Below, piece by piece: positions 33,250 through 41,670 of a stretch of 64,000 bases of DNA (positions are counted from its first letter, which is position 1; each line of letters opens with the position of its first letter). The notes under the pieces are model-generated. The model did not search any database. It had not been told where the DNA came from and was given only the letters and a program-made list of their open reading frames with translations. Source of the stretch: Chitinophaga sp. SYP-B3965 (GTDB taxonomy: Bacteria; Bacteroidota; Bacteroidia; Chitinophagales; Chitinophagaceae); assembly GCF_009647655.1 (NCBI RefSeq), contig NZ_WJFD01000006.1, forward strand, positions 1 to 64,000, in the 5' to 3' direction. Both the position numbers and the translations under genes were made by a program.

Positions 33250-35288
33250 ATCCCTTTATTCACGCCTTTTACTTTCAGATACCTTGCTCTCACAGCGGGT
33301 ACTTTCAGGCGGATGTTGTTGATACCATTCACAGGGAATTTATTTTCTTCGGCTATCAGTTTATAATTAACCCCATCTTCTGAAGCGTAGAATTGTAACG
33401 CTTTCGGCTCCCACATTCTTTGCCAGTGGTAATTTAAAATATTCGCGCCTATCAGTTGTATGGTATTTGTTTCTCCGAAATCTATTATGGCATCAAGATC
33501 ACGGCCACTGAAGCCGAGCCATTGCTGATCATTGTATTTATCACTGCCAAAGATGCCATTCACCAGACTTCCGGCGTAACGGGTATTTTGAGGTTGGGCC
33601 AGTGTAACCTTTGCGCCTACTGCTTTATGGATATTGAATGCCTGGCTGAATCCATCGGAGGTTTTAATTACACTGGACTTTTTGATAACAATCGGGCGGG
33701 TGTAAAGACCAGGGGGACTGCCATCCGTTGTGTAGTAAATGGCAGCTTTCCCCTGGAGAGTGATCAGTAATTTTTCTTTGTAAACAACATTTTTGTAACT
33801 GATATCCTCTTTGAATTGTATAGACTGTTTTTTCAACCGACGTACGAAGCCCGGGTAATCTTTTGCATGCTGTGGACTCCACGCCACTTCTGATAATGCA
33901 ATAGCTCGGGGCAGTAACATGTATTCTGCCTGTGTTGTTGTAGGAAGGTATTCACTCCACAGTTGCCCCTGCACCCCTTTCACTTCTTTTAGCGGCTCGT
34001 AGGTATATACTTCCTGCAAAGGTGTATAACCTCCGGCCGCTAAAGGTTCTGTTGTATATAAAGACTGGTAATGATCAAAGTACAATTCATCTTCCGGGGT
34101 CATGATCACCTGTTTGGCAGCGCCGCTTTCTGTTCCTCTCCAACTCATCACGGTAGCATCTTCTGCGAGGCCACCTTCCAGTATTTCGTCCCAGCCAATG
34201 ATCTTACGGCCTTTACTGCGCACGTATTGATTGATGCGTTTGATGAAATAGTTTTGCAATGCATCTGCATCCGGCAGTTTTTCCTGCTGCATGCGGAGGC
34301 TGCAAAGCGGACAGGCATTCCATCTCGTTTTAGGGCATTCATCACCGCCAATATGGATGTAGGGAGAAGGAAATAAAGCGATCACTTCATCCAGTACATC
34401 TTCTAAAAAAGAGAAAGTGCTATCCTTTCCGGCACAGAACACATCATCAAAAATACCCCAGAAGGTAGCGGTCTTATAAGGGCCCCCGGTACAACCCAGT
34501 GAGGGATAGGCAGCTAATGCAGCCAGGGCATGACCGGGCATTTCAATTTCAGGAATGATATTAATACCACGGGCAGTTGCGTAAGCGATCACGTCTTTGA
34601 TCTCTTCCTGCGTATAATATCCGCCATACTTCTTCCCGTCAAACCGATGCGGCAGTTCTTTCTTATGCCCTATCAATGTTTCATCTCTCCATGCCGCAAC
34701 GGATTGAAGCTTCGGGTATTTCTTTATCTCGATACGCCATCCCTGGTCATCTGTGAGATGCCAGTGGAAATTATTGTATTTGTATTGTGCGAGGATGTCT
34801 ATAAAATGTTTCACAAATGATACCGGGAAGAAATGCCGGCTTACATCCAGATGCATGCCTCTGTAGGCAAAGCGGGGGTAGTCTGTGATGAGGCAACTTT
34901 GTAGTTGCCCCTTGTTGTTCAGCTGTCTTACTGTTTGAATAGCATGTAAAATACCGGCTTCGTCATGCGCGGTGATCTCGATCTTACCTGGGTTGATTGA
35001 TAAGCGGTAACCTTCTGCTTCTTTAACGGTGGTTGAATCTATGATTAAATGGATGCCTTTTGCTGTGGGGGATGATTGTATTTCAATTCCGATGTATTCC
35101 TTTAACAGGGCAACTGCTGTGCTGAGTGTTTCCGGTGCAGAGATGAAGGTTTTTTTGTCCAGTAAAAAAGCACCTGGTAACAGCTGCATTTTTACAGGCG
35201 CGGGGATCAGCGCAGGTGCGCTGATCCTTTGGGCCTGTACTGTTGCATAGGTTATCAGACATATTATAGCAAGGCAAATAACTCTCAT
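33180..35288 (-). CDS. GH20 beta-N-acetylhexosaminidase
   Basis: The 702-aa secreted enzyme has a signal peptide (MRVICLAIICLITYATVQAQ), a GH20b N-terminal domain (about 25-138) and the GH20 barrel (about 140-480). The barrel has HWHLTDDQGWRIEIKKYP and the catalytic pair Asp316-Glu317 in HIGGDEC. A chitobiase-type C-terminal strand domain follows (about 500-570, IYYTTDGSPPG), then an F5/8-type sugar-binding domain (about 580-690, DAIIDFGETNTIQLIGANIL). It removes terminal GlcNAc or GalNAc from oligosaccharides in the periplasm or at the surface. It starts 2 bp after the SusD stop and belongs to the SusC-SusD operon, so chitin- or glycan-derived hexosamine is the likely substrate. Confidence 0.92.
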   Translation of the reverse strand: MRVICLAIICLITYATVQAQRISAPALIPAPVKMQLLPGAFLLDKKTFISAPETLSTAVALLKEYIGIEIQSSPTAKGIHLIIDSTTVKEAEGYRLSINPGKIEITAHDEAGILHAIQTVRQLNNKGQLQSCLITDYPRFAYRGMHLDVSRHFFPVSFVKHFIDILAQYKYNNFHWHLTDDQGWRIEIKKYPKLQSVAAWRDETLIGHKKELPHRFDGKKYGGYYTQEEIKDVIAYATARGINIIPEIEMPGHALAALAAYPSLGCTGGPYKTATFWGIFDDVFCAGKDSTFSFLEDVLDEVIALFPSPYIHIGGDECPKTRWNACPLCSLRMQQEKLPDADALQNYFIKRINQYVRSKGRKIIGWDEILEGGLAEDATVMSWRGTESGAAKQVIMTPEDELYFDHYQSLYTTEPLAAGGYTPLQEVYTYEPLKEVKGVQGQLWSEYLPTTTQAEYMLLPRAIALSEVAWSPQHAKDYPGFVRRLKKQSIQFKEDISYKNVVYKEKLLITLQGKAAIYYTTDGSPPGLYTRPIVIKKSSVIKTSDGFSQAFNIHKAVGAKVTLAQPQNTRYAGSLVNGIFGSDKYNDQQWLGFSGRDLDAIIDFGETNTIQLIGANILNYHWQRMWEPKALQFYASEDGVNYKLIAEENKFPVNGINNIRLKVPAVRARYLKVKGVNKGIIPPGEYGAGGNGLLMIDEIIVE

Positions 35289-35290
35289 CC

Positions 35291-36826
35291 TTATAATTTA
35301 TCCCACCAGATCCTTGTGATCAGATTATCTGCTCCCTGGCGGATCACAGCATCGTCATAATTCTTTTTGTTGATACCCTGTTCAGGAACCGGATAAGGGA
35401 TCCTTCTTGGGATAGTACCGCCAGTAGCGTTACCAGTGAAATTCACAGGAACCAATACAGGATATCCTGTGCGACGCCAGTTAGCATAAGCTTCCTGTTC
35501 ATCGAGCAATGAAGCGATCCAGAATTGTGTATGGATCTGGTTGAGCTGGGCATCTAAAGTACCTGCTGTATTTAATGCGTTGGCAGTTGAATAAGCAGTG
35601 ATCCTTGCCGGAGCAATTACACCGGCTGCACCAAATAAAGCCCAGTTCTTCAAAGCTGTCTCTACACCTGTTTTATAAGTATCTGCAGCATTACCGGCTG
35701 TCCAGGTACGCACGATAGCTTCTGTGAGCAGGAAATTAGTTTCTGCTGCACTGAGCACGATCAGTGGGGCTGCGTATTGCAGAATGGTAGCAGGATTTGG
35801 TTCAGAGAATGTATTGAAGTTCGCGGGTTTGCCATTCGTTCCATTCGGTAAACCTTTCTGTGCTGTGGATGTAGTATCCGGCACAGCGCCATTCCAAACT
35901 ACAGATACCACAGATAACCGGGGATCGTTGCGGGATTGCAGCGCGTCGATAAACGTTTTGCTGAACTTGCCGAATTCGGTATTATTCACACCATTTGCTC
36001 CCTGTACATAATCCTGAGACACGAGTTCGAAAGCAACCGGGTTGTTATTATATACCTGCGGACCATTGGAATATTTCACGACGGCCTGATCTGCTGCAGT
36101 GAGGATCACACCTCCCTGGATGGCTTTCAATGCCCATTCTTTTGCTTTCGGTTCATCTCTTTTCTGCAAACGCATGGCGATGCGTAACATGAGGGAGTAA
36201 GCGAACTTTTTCCATTTGTCGATATCTCCTTCGTATAAGAAATCCGCTTTGCCGAATTTAGGTTGTGCCGGGTTAAATGCTTTTATGGCATCATCCAGTT
36301 CTTTCAGCATGCCGGCATAGATATCACTTTGGGCATCATACTTCGGAAGGAAGATAGCTTCCGTTCCGCCGCTATTTGCCTGGCTGTAAGGCACATCACC
36401 ATACAGGTCAGTGATACGCTGGATCAGCATTACTTTCCAGATGGTGGCTGCGGCTCTTTTATTTACAAATTCGGGAGCAGTTGCCGCTTTGTCCAGCTCC
36501 TTTAATGTAGTGAGTACATTTGTATAAGTATACCGGAAGTAAAACGACTGGTATTGATCATGCACACCATATTTATCACCAGAGCCCGCTCCTGCGAGTT
36601 CTTTGGCGGTGGCAAAGTGTTGTACAAAGTTACCGCAGGTAATATAGGAAGTGTAAAAATACGCGCGGTCGTATACGTAATTCCCTTTGAGGATGCTCTG
36701 TGAAAAGAGATAATCCACGTTGGGTTTTGTTGACGCATTCGGGTTCGTATTCATTTCTTCAAAACCCTTGTCACAGGAGGCCAGTCCGAATAAGAGGACG
36801 AATGTATATTTAGCAAATCGTAACAT
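35291..36826 (-). CDS. SusD/RagB-like (SusD_2-type) outer-membrane lipoprotein
   Basis: The 511-aa protein has a lipoprotein signal (FVLLFGLASCDKGFEE, Cys18) and starts its mature part with EEMNTNPNASTKP, the signature of the SusD-like_2 branch. Helical TPR-like segments (ATIWKVMLIQRITDLYGDVP) and the family stretch SAAETNFLLTEAIVR are visible, and the C-terminus reads RIPYPVPEQGINKKNYDDAV as usual. It works with the SusC receptor encoded 11 bp upstream to capture ligand at the surface. The downstream GH20 gene, 2 bp away, points to an amino-sugar-containing ligand. Confidence 0.92.
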   Translation of the reverse strand: MLRFAKYTFVLLFGLASCDKGFEEMNTNPNASTKPNVDYLFSQSILKGNYVYDRAYFYTSYITCGNFVQHFATAKELAGAGSGDKYGVHDQYQSFYFRYTYTNVLTTLKELDKAATAPEFVNKRAAATIWKVMLIQRITDLYGDVPYSQANSGGTEAIFLPKYDAQSDIYAGMLKELDDAIKAFNPAQPKFGKADFLYEGDIDKWKKFAYSLMLRIAMRLQKRDEPKAKEWALKAIQGGVILTAADQAVVKYSNGPQVYNNNPVAFELVSQDYVQGANGVNNTEFGKFSKTFIDALQSRNDPRLSVVSVVWNGAVPDTTSTAQKGLPNGTNGKPANFNTFSEPNPATILQYAAPLIVLSAAETNFLLTEAIVRTWTAGNAADTYKTGVETALKNWALFGAAGVIAPARITAYSTANALNTAGTLDAQLNQIHTQFWIASLLDEQEAYANWRRTGYPVLVPVNFTGNATGGTIPRRIPYPVPEQGINKKNYDDAVIRQGADNLITRIWWDKL

Positions 36827-36837
36827 AGTGAATTCGT

Positions 36838-39800
36838 TTAAAATTTAACCATCAGGTTGAGGCCATAACTTCTTGTGCGGGGCACCCCGAACATTTCAAA
36901 TCCTTGTGCATTAGAGTTATTGAAAGTAGACTCAGGATCGATGTTTGGTGCATCCTTGTACAGGATGAGCAGGTTCCGCGCAACAAACGAAAGCGATACG
37001 GATTGCAGTTTCGCAAATGAGAATACTTTTGCAGGAATACTATAACCCAATACCACCTGGCGCAGTTTGATGAAGTCAGAAGAATATACAAACCGCTCTG
37101 ACTGGTTCTTGTAGTTATCATAGTAAGCCTGTAACCCTGCTCCGGTAAAGGTTCTGGAATAAGGTTTATCATCTTCATCCACACCCGTTACCGTTAAACC
37201 ACCATCTCTGCCGGGTAAAGTGATCTTATGCAAACCAAAGCGGGTAGCGTATAAGTTGGTGCCGGAATATACATGGCCACCAAACTTACCATCTATCAGG
37301 AAGCTGAAATTAAAACGTTTGTAACTGAAGGCATTGTTGATACCACCTGTTAATGGAGATACCCCGGTACCAAGGTCTTCCAGACCGGTGGTAGCTTCAA
37401 ATCCATTTGTTTTGGAATTGAAAACGGGCAGTCCCTGTGCATTCCTTTTTACCTTGTATCCTTTAATGATACTGAAGGGTTTACCTACTTCTGCGAAGAT
37501 GAAGGCATAGTTATTAACGGCAGCATCCATTTGGATACGATCCAGTCCGGGCGCCAGTTTTACTACTTCATTCTTATTATAGGCGAAGTTGAAATCTACT
37601 TCCCATATGAAGTTCTTTCCTTTTATGGGCAAACCACTCAGGCGAAGTTCCACCCCTTTGTTACTCATTTCACCCACATTCAGGAGTGTGGAATTGTAAC
37701 CGGAACCGGTAGAGATACTTACCTGTACAATATCGTCTGTTGTTTTCCTGTTGTACACTGCAAAGTCTGCAGAGATGCGGCCATTCAGGAAACTCGCTTC
37801 AAAACCGGCTTCCATTGTTCTTGTAACAAAAGGTTTCAGGTCTGGATTTGGCGCATTCAACAAACCGGAAGTAGTACCTACTGTTTGTGTGGGCGCTTGT
37901 AAAGGCTGGCCAAGATGACCACCACCGGGTACGAGGCTATATGTTTGATTCAAAGAATAAGCAGTGGGGGTACCGCCACCAGTTTCTGCCCAGGAAGTTC
38001 TCAGTTTTGCGAAAGAAACCCAGGAAGGTAATTTCACTGCTTCTGATAAGATGAAACTGATACCGGCAGATGGGTAAAAGATATTATTGCTTTTGGGAGA
38101 TAAGGTAGAGAACCAATCATTTCTACCGGTAGCGGAGATATAGATCATGTTCTTGTAACCGAAGTCAACACTGGCAAATAATGAATTAATTGCATTGCGG
38201 CCCAAAGCATTGTTAGTAGTAAGACTTACCACGTTGGACGGGTCATAAAAACCAGGTTCTGCAAAATCAGTACCCAGCAATGTGGTAGATTGTATTTTGC
38301 GTTTCATCTGGTTTCCACCGGCCATAACATCGGCGGTAAAATCCTTTCCGAATTTGCCCTGATAGTTTAAGGTGAGTTCAGCATTGGTTTCTGTGATGCC
38401 GGTAGTAGATTGCTGATAGAATCCTTTGGGAGCATATGCCGTACCTGTTGGCACTATACCATTCCAAACAACAGAAGTATAATCATGGGTAAAACGTCCT
38501 TTCACGAACAGGTTATCCAAGATGTTATATTTTGCCGATCCGCTTCCTATAAAACGGTTACGGTTATCGTTATTGACAAAATTATTGACTACGAAATAAG
38601 GATTGCTGGCAAAACCGGATGGGTTCCACAGTGTTTCTGCACCTGTCAGTTTATCGTATCCGGGTGCAAGATCCCTTACATCAACAGAATTTGCGAGCAT
38701 ATAAGTACCCCAGTTAGGATTACCTGGTGCATCAGAAACGTTCGCGCGGCCTATTGCTTTTTCTACATTGTATTGTGCAAATCCTTCTACGGTGAGGCGT
38801 TTGGATAAAGTGCCCACTAAAGCAAGTGTACCGATCTTTTTATTTAATTGCTGATGCGGTACCAGACCCTGGTTGTTCATATCAGATAAAGAGAAGCGGT
38901 AGTTGAATGCATCACTACCACCGGAAGCTGCTACTGTATTGGTAAAAGTTGAACCAGTTCTGTAGAAGTTCTTAATATTATCCTTCTGCGCAACGTAAGG
39001 GCGGCTCACGCCATCAAACTGGATCACATTCGTGCCGTCCAGTTTGGGGCCGAAAGAAAGTCTGCCCGAAGCAATGGCATCTGCCTGTGTTACAGGTTTA
39101 ACACCACCCTGGCCCTGACCGTATTCATATTGCCAGTCGGGTATAATAGAAGGTGTTTCAAAAGTGAAGGTGGAATTATAATCCAGGCCGATCCCTTTTT
39201 GTTTGGCACCTTTCTTTGTGGTGATGAGGATCACACCGTTTGCTGCGCGGGAACCATACAATGCAGAGGCAGGGCCGCCTTTCAATACAGTAATAGATTC
39301 AATATCATCCGGATTGATACCGGCAATACCATCTCCCCTGTCTGCATTCAAACCAATAGAAGCGTTACCACTTTGTGGAGAATTGCCGGTGGAGTTATCG
39401 ATGGGCATACCATTGATCACATACAATGGCTGGTTATCACTGAAAGAACCGTTACCGCGGATCACAACACGACTGGAGCTACCGGGGCCGCCAGCAAGAC
39501 TGGAAGCGTTCACACCGGGAATTTTTCCGGTGAGGGCATCTGCCACATTGATCTCACGGGCCTGTGTAAACTCACTACCTTTTACTTCTGTTACGGCGAA
39601 GGTTAGTACTTTTCTTTGTTTCTTAATACCGAGGGCGGTTACTACGAATTCATTCAAGTCTTTGGAATTTTCCACGAGCTGAATGTTGATTTCCGTTTGC
39701 CCGGATGGTACGGTTATCTGTTTTGTTTCATACCCGATAAAAGTAACAACGAGTTGAACGGGGCTTTGGGAGGCAGGTACTTTTAAAGAGAACTTACCCT

Positions 39801-39999
39801 CCTCATTGGTAACTGTACCTAAACCTTTAACGTTGGCCACAGAGATCGTGGCGCCAATGATTTTTTGTCCATCTGCAGCACTGGATACCGTACCAGAGAG
39901 TTGTACGGGAGAAGATTGGGCGATACTTTTTTGGCAAAACAGCACGCTGCATAGCAACAAGAGCAGTTTTGGGAAAGCAGCCGGTTTACGTGTTTTCAT
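36838..39999 (-). CDS. SusC-type TonB-dependent receptor
   Basis: The 1053-aa receptor has a signal peptide (LLLLLCSVLFCQKSIAQ), a CarboxypepD_reg-like domain (about 30-115, GTVSSAADGQKIIGATISV), the plug domain with VTALGIKKQRKVLTFAV and VVIRGNGSFSDNQPLYVING, and a TonB barrel ending LNLMVKF. No STN domain is present, in contrast to the other SusC here, so it is not sigma/anti-sigma controlled; the divergent DeoR gene is the likely regulator. The start at 39999 (MKTRKPAAF) gives a normal signal peptide. It leads the operon SusC-SusD-GH20-permease-RidA-kinase. Confidence 0.93.
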   Translation of the reverse strand: MKTRKPAAFPKLLLLLCSVLFCQKSIAQSSPVQLSGTVSSAADGQKIIGATISVANVKGLGTVTNEEGKFSLKVPASQSPVQLVVTFIGYETKQITVPSGQTEINIQLVENSKDLNEFVVTALGIKKQRKVLTFAVTEVKGSEFTQAREINVADALTGKIPGVNASSLAGGPGSSSRVVIRGNGSFSDNQPLYVINGMPIDNSTGNSPQSGNASIGLNADRGDGIAGINPDDIESITVLKGGPASALYGSRAANGVILITTKKGAKQKGIGLDYNSTFTFETPSIIPDWQYEYGQGQGGVKPVTQADAIASGRLSFGPKLDGTNVIQFDGVSRPYVAQKDNIKNFYRTGSTFTNTVAASGGSDAFNYRFSLSDMNNQGLVPHQQLNKKIGTLALVGTLSKRLTVEGFAQYNVEKAIGRANVSDAPGNPNWGTYMLANSVDVRDLAPGYDKLTGAETLWNPSGFASNPYFVVNNFVNNDNRNRFIGSGSAKYNILDNLFVKGRFTHDYTSVVWNGIVPTGTAYAPKGFYQQSTTGITETNAELTLNYQGKFGKDFTADVMAGGNQMKRKIQSTTLLGTDFAEPGFYDPSNVVSLTTNNALGRNAINSLFASVDFGYKNMIYISATGRNDWFSTLSPKSNNIFYPSAGISFILSEAVKLPSWVSFAKLRTSWAETGGGTPTAYSLNQTYSLVPGGGHLGQPLQAPTQTVGTTSGLLNAPNPDLKPFVTRTMEAGFEASFLNGRISADFAVYNRKTTDDIVQVSISTGSGYNSTLLNVGEMSNKGVELRLSGLPIKGKNFIWEVDFNFAYNKNEVVKLAPGLDRIQMDAAVNNYAFIFAEVGKPFSIIKGYKVKRNAQGLPVFNSKTNGFEATTGLEDLGTGVSPLTGGINNAFSYKRFNFSFLIDGKFGGHVYSGTNLYATRFGLHKITLPGRDGGLTVTGVDEDDKPYSRTFTGAGLQAYYDNYKNQSERFVYSSDFIKLRQVVLGYSIPAKVFSFAKLQSVSLSFVARNLLILYKDAPNIDPESTFNNSNAQGFEMFGVPRTRSYGLNLMVKF

Positions 40000-40069
40000 C
40001 GCTGTGGTTTGGTTGATAAATTTCAAATAATGCAAAATCCTTGTCTAAAAGTAGTGATTAGAATCGTTT

Positions 40070-40099
40070 CTGCAAATTATTTGCAATAAATAATTGCAG
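40070..40099. promoter_or_regulatory. Overlapping palindromes upstream of susC, possible DeoR operator
   Basis: A perfect odd palindrome TGCAAATTATTTGCA (40071-40085, 7-bp arms) overlaps a second inverted repeat TGCAAT-5 bp-ATTGCA (40082-40098). They lie about 70 bp upstream of the SusC start and about 200 bp before the divergent DeoR gene. Size and position suit an operator read by the neighbouring regulator (inferred). Confidence 0.45.
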
Positions 40100-40253
40100 T
40101 TTATGCGAGGTGCTTTTGAACGATTGAGTGGTATTATTTTATAAATGATTGATTTTAAATTGATTGATATTATGTAGTGTTTACACGAAGGCTTATTTTT
40201 ACCGCAGAAAAATTATTTAATGCACAAAAAGTGCGAAATTGTCATCTATATTC

Positions 40254-40261
40254 TATTTTTG
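40254..40261 (+). promoter_or_regulatory. Possible -7 box of the DeoR gene
   Basis: TATTTTTG fits the Bacteroidota -7 consensus TAnnTTTG, 33 bp before the ATG at 40295. No upstream TTG at the ideal distance was found. Confidence 0.3.
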
Positions 40262-40294
40262 TTAGATTGACATTAACATCAACCGTAGTTGAAA

Positions 40295-41080
40295 ATGGAT
40301 ATGGATATTAACACGCAGGACCAGTTACCGGTTTCGCTGACCAAAAAGGCCAGGAAGAAACTGATCATTAAACAAGTGAACATTCACACACGGATCACCT
40401 ATAGTGATCTTGTGACCCTGATCAATGTATCGGAGGATACGATCCGCCGGGATGTTAATGAGCTGGCTGAGGATGGAGAAGTGGTGAAGATCAAAGGTGG
40501 CGCCATGTCTATTGCCTATCATTACGGGCATGAATCAGAAACTTACGCACAGAATAATAAGGCTGTTATTGCGGAAAAAACGCTGCAATTACTGCGGGAT
40601 GATATGATTGTTCTGATCGGCGGGGGAACTACCATCCGGGAGTTTATTAAAAAGATACCGGTAACGCTGAGGGCTACTTTTATTACGGTGAATGTATTGT
40701 CTGCGGTGGAATTGCTGGATAAGCCGATGATCAAAACGATTGTGATCGGGGGGCAGATATCTGCTTACTCGCAGATGTCTGTAAGTGGGGAAGTGTTTGA
40801 GTATCTTTCTAATATTAAAGCTGACCTGTGTATCATTGGGACGAATGCGATAGACCCGGCTAATGGGTTGACGGATTCTGATTGGGAGACGATACAGGTG
40901 AAAAAGGCGATGATCAAAGCGGCAGATAAAGTGGCTATCATGGCTATTTCTGAGAAGTTGAATTCTTCTATGAAGATGAAGATCGCGGATCTGCAGGAGA
41001 TTGATTATCTCATTACGGAGTTGCCGGCGGAGAGTGCGGAGTTGCAGCCTTATAAGACGAAGAATCTGGTGATATTATAG
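40295..41080 (+). CDS. DeoR/GlpR family transcriptional regulator
   Basis: The 261-aa protein has an N-terminal winged helix-turn-helix (about 15-70: TKKARKKLIIKQVNIHTR, then SEDTIRRDVNELAEDGEVVKI with the DeoR RRD motif and KGGAMS). The C-terminal sugar-phosphate sensor domain (about 80-240) is related to ribose-5-phosphate isomerase, with VLIGGGTTIREF, TVNVLSAVELL, TIVIGGQ and CIIGTNAIDPANGLTD. Such regulators repress sugar operons and release DNA on binding a phosphorylated intermediate. It diverges from the SusC operon, which it probably controls. The ATG at 40295 is preferred over the TTG at 40289. Confidence 0.92.
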   Translation: MDMDINTQDQLPVSLTKKARKKLIIKQVNIHTRITYSDLVTLINVSEDTIRRDVNELAEDGEVVKIKGGAMSIAYHYGHESETYAQNNKAVIAEKTLQLLRDDMIVLIGGGTTIREFIKKIPVTLRATFITVNVLSAVELLDKPMIKTIVIGGQISAYSQMSVSGEVFEYLSNIKADLCIIGTNAIDPANGLTDSDWETIQVKKAMIKAADKVAIMAISEKLNSSMKMKIADLQEIDYLITELPAESAELQPYKTKNLVIL

Positions 41081-41094
41081 TTTTTTTGCTGAGG

Positions 41095-41124
41095 GTTTGC
41101 CGCGCAGCAGAGGGGGGATTTTTT
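41095..41124 (+). repeat. Dispersed intergenic repeat, copy C
   Basis: This is the third copy of the element at 188-219 and 872-904, with core TTTGCCGCGCAGCAGAGGGG and a following T tract. It starts 15 bp after the DeoR stop and about 115 bp beyond the stop of the minus-strand MmcQ-like gene, in the same orientation as the other two. Confidence 0.65.
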
Positions 41125-41237
41125 GTGGAGGGTGTTTTTTTATGTTGTATGTTTTTATAGAGGGAATTTTTGTGGAGGGGGATTTTTTATGTTGTATGTT
41201 TTTATAGAGAGGATTTTTATGGAGCGTGTTTTTTATC
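41125..41237. repeat. Tandem T-rich repeat, 47-bp unit, about 2.4 copies
   Basis: Units start at 41125, 41172 and 41219 with a 47-bp period. Each begins GTGGAGGG or similar, has a T run and ATGTTGTATG, then ATAGAG and another T run; the third is partial. It fills the gap between the convergent DeoR and MmcQ-like genes right after dispersed repeat copy C. T runs about every 20-25 bp could terminate transcription from the DeoR side. Confidence 0.75.
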
Positions 41238-41239
41238 TT

Positions 41240-41590
41240 TTATAATCCTTTTTCCAACCGATATTGTTCCTGTAGTTTGGGTGGTGCTGCATTATACCAT
41301 GCACTGTTAATAGCGTTCACCAGCATTCCCTTCTTTACTTTCTTTAAATTCACAGCCGTCCAGCCCTGACGGCCCCAGCCTCCTTCTACGGGATAAAAGC
41401 TTTTAGGATCTTCTTTGCAAAAGGCAGCCTGCTCATCCGGGGTGAAAGCAAAATTTGCAGAAGTGGTTTCCGGCCAGAGGGTTGTAAAGATGCGCCGTTT
41501 TGTTCTGAAAGCGGGATGGTTCCAGTGTGCTACTTTTTCCACGCCGGGTAAGGCCAGGCATAATTCTTCAAATGTTTCCAAGTCTACCAT
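41240..41590 (-). CDS. MmcQ/YjbR family DNA-binding-fold protein
   Basis: The 116-aa protein has the MmcQ/YjbR pattern: N-terminal helix FEELCLALPGVEKVAHWNHP, strand-rich middle FRTKRRIFTTLWPE and ANFAFTPDEQAAF, a GWGRQGWTAVNL segment and a C-terminal helix LVNAINSAWYNAAPPKL. The fold (CyaY-like) binds DNA in some members; the cellular role is not known. No signal peptide. It stands alone, convergent to the DeoR gene, and is divergent from the MBL-fold gene that starts 80 bp away. Length is normal. Confidence 0.85.
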   Translation of the reverse strand: MVDLETFEELCLALPGVEKVAHWNHPAFRTKRRIFTTLWPETTSANFAFTPDEQAAFCKEDPKSFYPVEGGWGRQGWTAVNLKKVKKGMLVNAINSAWYNAAPPKLQEQYRLEKGL

Positions 41591-41670
41591 ACCCCGAAAT
41601 TACAAAAACTGGCAAAGAAGAAATTGTAAGAATGCGACATTGATCGTACATTCATTTCAAAACCATACCG

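Noticed and set aside
41095..41237. Repeats that might suggest a CRISPR array
   Set aside because: The units are tandem with no unique spacers, the period is 47 bp with internal similarity throughout, and no cas genes are in the window.
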